NCBI GenBank assembly: GCA_030248195.1
Contig: JASAND010020000.1
Span: forward strand, 19,597-83,596
Reading direction: 5' to 3'
Length of the DNA stretch: 64,000 nucleotides
From: Trissonchulus latispiculum
Lineage: Eukaryota; Nematoda; Enoplea; Enoplida; Ironidae
The notes beneath the pieces were generated by a model. It saw only the letters and a list, made by a program, of their open reading frames with translations. It was not told where the DNA came from and did not search any database. Below, in pieces: positions 12,401 to 21,400 of the stretch; position 1 is the stretch's first letter, and each line of letters starts with the position of its first letter. Position numbers and translations under genes: made by a program.

Positions 12401-15400
12401 AGATGCCGCGAATCCGATGGCAGGCGTTGCCAGTGCAATTCCTGCCTGGCTTATTCCTGTCCTAATATTGCTGATACTGTTACTGTTGCTCCTGTTTCTC
12501 TGTATTTGTGCCCTTTGTCTGTATTGTCGACGGTAATAAGCATCAGTTGCTCGGTTTGCTGTGGTTTGCCGCCATCTGCTGCAATTCTTCGCTTTTTCTG
12601 TTTTCTTTTTTCTTTTTATTTATTCTTAGTCGTCTTCTTATTCTTCTTCTTTATTTACTGTATTTTGAACTGAACTCTTAAACTTTCATTTTTAATGTAT
12701 TTTCTTCTTTTGCGTATCGTGAAGTCTATCCTTTCTATCGGTGAGCAGGCAAATCAGACAGCTATTTGTAATTCAATTGAATTCTCATAGATCGGATACT
12801 CATTAAATTTTTCTTCTAATTGCTCGGGAAGATCTTGACTTGGCAGGACGTTTTGCACAATGCAATTTGCCCTGCCAGATAGCAGTAGTTATTAACCTCA
12901 GAATCATGTTTCGCCATTTGTACGAGCCGGGCATTTTGTATAATAATTTGTTTACCGGAAACTTACATAAATGCGCAAGCTAATAAAAATTGTCCTAGTT
13001 CTTAAGTTTTGACTCAGTAGTCTGTCTTAAGGATACATTCAGTGCTTGCGACATCTTAATAGATTTATATACGTACTGCTTTGTAATTATTCGCCGACCG
13101 TGCTTGCCTTTATTTATTAATTTCAAATAGTTTATCAGTTTGGACTTGGTGATATTCATAAACATAAATTATCTTTGGTTTTCCTTTTCTTGGATTCCGT
13201 TGTTCGTTTAAGATTTTTGTTTTTGTTTATTCCTTCAGCTATTTTAGAATTTTGAATCTCACGCTGGTCTGTCTGTAGTCAAGTTTTTGAAAGTTTTGAA
13301 ACTGATTGATTGTAGAAAATAGTTTACATCTGCATCTTTACATCAGGCAGATTATTGTTTACTTTTGAAAATGATGTGTAAACATTCTCTCCCATTTATG
13401 AGCAAACTGTAAAGTAATACTGATTGTTGTGGATTGCTCTAGAATTTCTAAATCTATTTTCTATTTCTTCATTCTAAGATCCAGCCAGTCTCTAATAGCA
13501 TGACATATTATCGTGCATGGTGTGATGGGTGTTTTGTAGACAGTTACTCCAGTGCGGTTGTGGCAGAGTGGCCCTGGTGGTGGCTCCTGCTTCTGTTAGC
13601 CCTTCTTCTACTGCTGCTGCTGCTGTGCTGCTGTCTGTTCTGGTGCTGTTCAAGGTAAGCTTTAACATGCCAGAGTTTTGGATGTCCAGAGTCAAACTTT
13701 GACGTGGCTGGAAACTTCTTCCTATGGTTTAAGCATGAGCCAATGAAGTTTGTAACTTTTTCCGCAGCATAGCATTTATGAGTGAACACGTGCTGAAAAA
13801 CGTGTGCTTTAAAATATTTAGTCCAAAGTTTTGAAGCTAAGTTATGCTAAGCGTTAATTAGCTAGCCCTATTTTCTAAACGTTTTGTGATTGCAACAATT
13901 TTCTTGACTTCCTGTACAAATAGTTCATTGCATCCAGCTATAATTTCGGTATAGCTAATGGTTGAGAATTTGAGTGAATCAGATGTGAAGTGACCAGAAG
14001 ACTTTTCAGTATGCAAATGCTAGAACAGAAACATTTGAAACAATTCAATGCTTTTTAACGTTTCCTTGACTTTTTTCTATTTTTAGCCGATATCGTCGGC
14101 GTAAGGAACAAAGAAGAATTCAAGTTAACCATCGTTCGCCTGCCCTTCTTGGTTTGGAGGAAGGAGGGGTTAGCTTTTTGGCTGACTTTACTTGTAATAC
14201 TGAGTGTATTAGTGCATACGTCGAAAGGGGCCTTTTCAGTTTCACTTCATTTCGAGAAGATCCGTCTCAAAAATGACTAGAACTATGTCGTTTAATTTTT
14301 TGGTTTACTCAGTCTTAGCGTTTGCGAACAGCTCTTTGTTTTGATCTAAACGATTCATTTGATTGTGAACTCTCGCTTCATTTTAATGCAATGAAGCTAA
14401 ATCATTGTTTTAGAAAGAAAAGGGTGAAATGGCACAGAATCTCAGAGCTTTAGAAACGAGAATTGACAACATCCGTACGCAATTAGAGTCCCGTGTTAGC
14501 GGTAATAATTTTATCTTTTCAAGTATGCATTATAGTTTATGGTGGTCATAAGATCAGTAAACGTGTCAGTAAATTTTTTCAAACATGTGGTCATATTGTT
14601 ATTTCCTGTCACTCTTTAGTAATTAAACTTATGTTTTGATTTTGCAGATAAATATGGATCAAGAGATGGCGATGTAAGTGTCGATTATTTATTTCAAGCT
14701 ATATCTGTTTTGTTATTAGTCGCGGTTTAGTTAAAGTTAAAGTAAGAGTACACAGCTAAGTCTAGCTAAGTTGTGATTTCCTACCCCTCGTTACCTAAAC
14801 TCAAAAATGTTTGAGTGTGTCCACTGTATGTACCTGAAGATTTTTAATTTTTTCAGGAGTATGAGGAATGGATTGACATTTTTGCATTAATTTTGCTATA
14901 TTTTGCAATGTTTGATTTAGCGAGATTCTGACAGCAGTTCTGACGATGAAAGAAGAAAGCGACGTGGTCGTTACAAGGGTTAGTGTGGTACTTTTCAATG
15001 TCAACATTACGTTTCGGAATACTGTTATCTTTGAACAGCGTTTTTTACGCCGTTGTAACCAGGAACCTATAAAGAAAGCTTGTTAGGCAATCTGCGATTT
15101 CTTAATATTAAGCACAGTATAGCATGTTGAAATCTCGAAGCTGAGCAGTTTCAGTCAAACTTGAAACGCTGGTATTAAATTTCTTTTGTAGATTCTTACT
15201 TGAAATAGTTATAACGTTTAATACCATTTTTCCTATTCAAGGTAAAGGCGATTTCGAGGACGGCTATGTGCGAGGATTCCGGGATGCCAACAAGATTACT
15301 GGATCGGCGGCGCGGAGGCGACTGGACGAAGAATATGGTGGAATGAAAATGGACTTCCATTCCGGCTATGTTCAGGGACTTCGAGATGCAGGAATGACCG

Positions 15401-18400
15401 GCCTTAGTCAGTCTATGCACGATCTGGCGGCCAAAAAGAGTACCAATGTTGGTGGCTATTCTGCTGGATATATGCAGGTTAGACCATTTGACCATTTCCT
15501 GTCTTATTAGGCGACCCCCTGTAACCTAAAATCTATCTATTGGCTGGAGAAATCTTGGTTAAAAATTGTTATTTATATCATTGACAAGATTTTGCCAAAA
15601 TAAACAGGCGGAAGAGAGAGTTGAGAGTTGAGACTTGTTCCCGTAGGTAGGACTAATAATTTGATAACAGCGTTGAGTTTATAATCAAATTCTAATTAGG
15701 AAGCGCTCAGTGTCTCTTACTGTTATATTATAAACTCTTGATATCATTTCACTACTTACTTTGTAGGGCTTCCGTGACGGTAATTCTGGTGCTTTTGGTG
15801 ATCGTATTACGACGTCGCTGTTGCGACGGTTGGAGGAGCAATACCCCACTCAGGACGATTATCGCCAAGGCTACATCGAGGGCTTCCGCGATGCCACCCA
15901 GAACAAGCCCACTGATACCCTCCAAAGTCGAGCCTCAGAGCAGAGTCGGGTCACGGATCGACTTACAGAGATCAGTGAACGACTCTCTACCTTGGAACGA
16001 CAGAAGGTGAGTTTGAAACGATTGGGTGTTTTTCTTTTTAAATTGTAATTTTATTTATCTAAGGATCTCAAAACGTTTAGCGCTTTGCGCTGCCCGCATA
16101 GTGACAATCAGCGTTGATAAGGAGAAATTAGTCCTTTTATATAGTCTTTAGAGCTAGCTCAGTTCTTCGCCTGAATGAGCTGAAAGTGTTGGTTCTGGAA
16201 CTAACTTGTTTGTCTATTTAAAATTATAATGATTAAGTGATTAGTTAATTGCTAAATTACATGCCACGGTCGTTGATTTTAAAAGTGTAGGCTTGCAAAT
16301 AGTTGAAGGCGTCATTCCTTCCGGGCTGAGGGACACTCTAAATATTTAACTTGTATGAAATCTTGAAGATTAGAGTGCCTCCAAATTGATGGAGATAATA
16401 ACGCCATCTGATGGTTAACTTGCTGTATATGTAAATGTATCTCATTTCGTTTAACTTTTGCGCCATATTTCATAGGTTTCATATTGTCACGTTAGAATTT
16501 TATTGATTATATTTCGTTGTGCAAATTGGTCTCTTTTCTTGATACTACTGTTTGGGAAATTTGAAAGGAGTGATCCTCAAGAAGGAAATATGATTTTAGA
16601 TTGTCCATAATTTTGGACTAAACGTTCATTTAAAAACCTTCAGATTTCATTTTGTCAGTGGAAACGCTGGGTAATACTTTAGCCGAACTTCTGTTTAGAT
16701 CAAAAGTTTCATACTTTAGACGGCTTCTAAGCAAGCATTCATCAGATATTCTAAAGGACACTGGGGCTAAGTCCTTAGGGAATTTAAGTGTTCACATATC
16801 CCGCTATTCTGGTCTTGTATTCCCTATAAATAATCTTCATTTATTATGACTGACTAAGATCTCAATATAATTGGTCCCCTTTGACGGCTTTTTTCTTCCA
16901 GAGACAACCCCCCCTAATTAAGTTTCAAATCCCCCCCAGTTCTTGCTCCCCTCTCTGTAGTCTTGCTCTGATTGAGTTAGAATTTGTTAGGCCACCTACG
17001 TAATGTTGCCGAACTTGAAGAAAAGTTTTTCATGGATTGTTTAGAACAACTTTTCCAGTCAGTTGAATAGGGCCAAGGTTTCTCAGAACGACTCTGTTAA
17101 ATTATGCAATCAAGTATTAAGGATAGACTTAGTCGACTGTTACATCTTTTGTCACTTCAGGCCGCTCCCTCCTCTGCCGGGCCTCCTGTCACGGAAGAAA
17201 CTCATACGACGAAAATTTATCATGTTTGTAAGTATTTTTTAACTCCACTCTTAAGACTCAAACTTTTTGTCCGACTTTTTCGGAAATATGGTTTAAAAAT
17301 AATAAGTATGTATCAGTTATTGTATAATGCCGGTTTAAAAACGTCAAACGTCAATAAACAGTGATGCGTGCTTCACATTATTAATGCTTACAGTAATTAA
17401 AGGGTTAATTAAAATATAGTTACTATTGACGAGTGTATTCGGGAATATACATGACTGGAGTCTAATTTTAAGAGCTGTTGATGAGCTGATTTAATTAAGA
17501 TTTATTCGAATTTTTCCTCACACATTCCAACTTGGGTTCATTTTTTAATTTTTGATTTACTTTTTTCTTAGATAATCAATTGCCCGATGGTGTAGGTTAT
17601 TCCACTGCCGGTCAGCAACTTGCTCAGGAATTGGAACAAATGGACTCCTCATCTAGACGCTCAACTCTTAGAAAACATTATACTGTAAGTGAAAGAATCA
17701 ATCGATGCTAAAGCCTTGTGATGTTGCCTTCCTCGTTTACACTTGAAGGAAAATGTTGTTGGCACAGCCACTAAAAATTGAGCTTCAAATACAGATTTTC
17801 GGACTTAAAGCTGCTCCTAGTGAATACCGTCGGAATACCACAAAGTTCCCTATTTATTCAATGGTCATTACAAATACTTGAAAAAGCATTATTGTTAAAT
17901 AATTTCAAATATTTTAATAATAATAAAATTTGGATTTTGTTTGCACAATAGACATGACGATGTGTATATGTTATGTTTTATGCTCTTTGTGTTTGCTTTA
18001 GCCGGGAGATTATATGAAGTATCCCAGTGATACGGAGGGATACGCCAGTACCGGTCGACGCTACAGACGTGCCTTATCAGCCTCAAATGTTGGCAGAGGT
18101 ATCCGACTTTGTGCATGGTTCAGTTGTTTGATCTGACTTCTCTCTTTGTGCTAGGTAGAGCTGTACGCATGAATCTACAGTAGCTCAGAATAACATGGAC
18201 TCGACTCTTTGCTGCTGCATACGAAGCGCATGATGTTTGAAATCTTTAGGAATTGTATGTAGATGCATGCTTACAACTCTATTTTACCTCTTGAAAGAGA
18301 CACTGCTGATCTGATCTTTCTTTACTTTGAAAAGTGACGTTTTGGTGAACAAAACGAAGGTGACGGATAACTGGCATGTAGCTAGGAAGCATCTCTGTTT

Positions 18401-21400
18401 TTTATTTTGTGGCACTGTTTGCTGTGCGTAGGTCTGTAACACTGTTTTTGTTATTGTTTATTGTTTAGATGAATACTACCCGCCCGTTTCTCCGGTCTCT
18501 TCGACGCCGCGCGTCTTCCGCGATCACAGCGGCAGCCGTGTCAGCGTCAACGCCTACAATGATACCTTCTCCCGACGCTACAACTATCGCTCAAGATCCG
18601 ACCTTGGCCAGTACGTTGGAACCACACCGAAACGATACGGGAGCCAGACCATTCTGGACGGACCGAGGCCCGGACCGGCTACTCCGCACAGTCGCCGAGA
18701 AGCCCTAGAGAACCTGCAACGAGAGCTGGATACCATTTCACGCGGACGCTCAGCCACACGGCGTACTGGAGGCACCAGTGCCGGTGCTGCCAGTTCGTCG
18801 TCACGCGTTGCCACGCGCTACACGGTTGGCACCGATCTGGCCCGCGGCTACTCCAGTGACACCGGCTACAATGACACACTGCGAAGTCGTGGACGCGGTC
18901 CGGAACCAGAGCCTGGCTATGACTATGGTAAATTTTCCCTCCGCGGAGGGCCTGCTTTCGATAGTCCGCTTTCAGCTGGCCCCACCAGCCCGTCCCAGTC
19001 CTTTAGATATGTTCCGGCAGTTAAGGCTTCCTCACTTAACCGATACCGTAACCCGGGCCCCCCGCCTGTAAGACGGCCCAACTATTTGGCCGTACCCTCC
19101 GCCTCTACTAATACCTATAACAGCTATTCCTACAGTAGCAGTAGTTATGCTAATCGTTGGATGGGCCTGAATGGACGGTTAGGGTCCTCTGCTACTGACA
19201 GTTCACCCGGTGGCTATAGTAGTGCATACTAACTCCCAGTTTCTATAGTTCATGTAAACACTACCAAGAATCAACAGTTTTGTCTGGTTTATGAAAGCCT
19301 TAAAATTTGCTTATTTGCGAAAATTAGTGCTTGCATGACGATTTCTGATTGTACCTAAGTGCGATCTAACATATGGTGCAGTGTTTTATTTGATATTTCG
19401 ACGTGAGCAAATTAACATTTCGGTTTAACTTTAGCATTTGTGTGTCAGGCTATGCTTTCTCACATTTTTGTATGCTCTTTTCTAACTGTCGTTTCGCTTG
19501 TAAATTGTGCAGACTTTGGACGAAGCCGATATGTTAGCTTCTTCAACGGTAAGCTTTCTATGGTCTAACCATTGGTGAATGGTCTCTTTTGTTTGCCATT
19601 ATTTTTTTGCATTGTTGGTTTGGTTTGTAGTGAATTTTGTTTTGTTGTTGTTATTATTATTGAATGATTTTTGTTTATTTTATCTATAATTTGTTTGTAT
19701 TTTTGTAGCCGGTGCAGACAGTTGTTTTGAGTTTATTGTAGAAAATTTTCAGTTTAAACTGTATGTAGTGTAAATGAGATGGCGTGACTGCATCCCTTTT
19801 GTTTTGCATTAGTAAGTTTGTTATGATTATGTGTTTGTGCGGTGTTGGTTTGCTATGCATCTTTCCTATTAAATGATTGCATTTATATTCTTTCTTCTAC
19901 TAGCTTTCCCTTTTGTTATAGTTTTTAGCTGGAATTAGTTATCTGACTGATTTCAAGTTAAGCATTTCCAAACAGTTTTGGCTTGTTTAACGGTGGTGGA
20001 AAGGGAATGCGCTCTATAAATAACTTTGTGAATTGGTTATAGGTCTGTTGAGTGAGTACTGACCAGCCTGTTGGACTTTTCCCTCCAGTTTTCTTAACTC
20101 TTATCTTATTTGAATAATTGCCTTTAATAGATAATTATTATAGACAGAGTGTCACTACTTATCCCGCTGTTTGCTCCAAGACAAATGTTGAAATTTTATC
20201 AGTAATGTAGTTAAAATGTAGTTTAAACTATTAGATTGAGTTAATTGAGGCCTGTTTGTTTAATATCCTTAATTGTACTGCATGAAAACTGTTCCCATTC
20301 GCTTGTCTGTGCTGTACTCTTGTATTTGTTTCTATTAGTCGTGTTTATTTATTATGTTACTGTTTCTCTTCAGATACGTATCAGTCTCACAGTAGACAGG
20401 TTAGATCCGAATCTAAGAGTCAAGCCTACGGAGGGGCCGTTGGATCCTCGGGTCGAGGAGGTGCCTACTCGATTGGCGTCGCCGGTGATGATAGAGAGCC
20501 AACTTCCACGACTCCCCTTTTAGCCAGAGGTAGTAATCAGCTAACGTAATTAACACCTACCTACTTTGCTTAGGTTTGGTCTACTTTTACCTGATAAGTT
20601 GCTTTATCTTGTGGGAGAAGTTTTGCTTTTGACTGTTGGAATCAAATTTTTTGTTGAAAAATCGTTTGACCTAGTTCAAAATATTTATTTTCATCCGTTT
20701 GCTGTGATGAGTGTGCTGTGTGCAAGCTGGCAACTAATTCGTTTACCTTTTCCCTGCAGTTCTCACAATCCATCTTTAATTTGCGTTAAAAATTTGGCAG
20801 GTCTGAGCTGCAAAGTGCAAATAGAAAATTGTTGAAAAGTGAATAAAACTGTAATTGCATACAGTCATAAAAATGACGCTAAAGACGGGTCTTTAAGTAA
20901 GTAATTAAGTGATCAAAAAATTTTCGATTTCTCGAAATTCTGGTTTTTTATTCGCAAGGTGGGGGGGAAGGAAACTGAAAATATCGAGACAAGATCCCTA
21001 AAGACTTCGTCTTGTTTTGAGTGCACTGACCGTTAAAGATGCGAGCAGCAATGCAGAATAATTTTCAAGGTTCAGTTTTGCTAAATATGAATGTGGTCTC
21101 AGTTTAGCTGCCATTTCAGTTATCCTTAACTTTACCTTAACTACGGAGCTTGCATGTTTTGATTTCTGGTGGTTGGTTATAGAACCACTATTTTCTTCTA
21201 CTACGAATATGCATATGCTGTGAAAATCTGACCAAGAAATTTCGGTTTGTTTGATTAAATCAAAATTTAATTAAATTGTATGTATTAAAACTATAAGAAG
21301 TAAAAATTTCAAAAAGTTTTCTACCTCATAGGTTACGTACAAACCGTAATGATTCTTTGGTTGGATTTTTATTTCCAGTTTCTTTTTATGTCTCATCTCG

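Noticed and set aside
13492..13789. Antisense open frames opposite TM exon B
   Set aside because: Shadows of the CTG-rich Leu-coding exon on the + strand.
18584..18879. Antisense open frames opposite the large tail exon
   Set aside because: GC-rich coding exon creates stop-free antisense frames; the sense strand has matching splice phases and composition.
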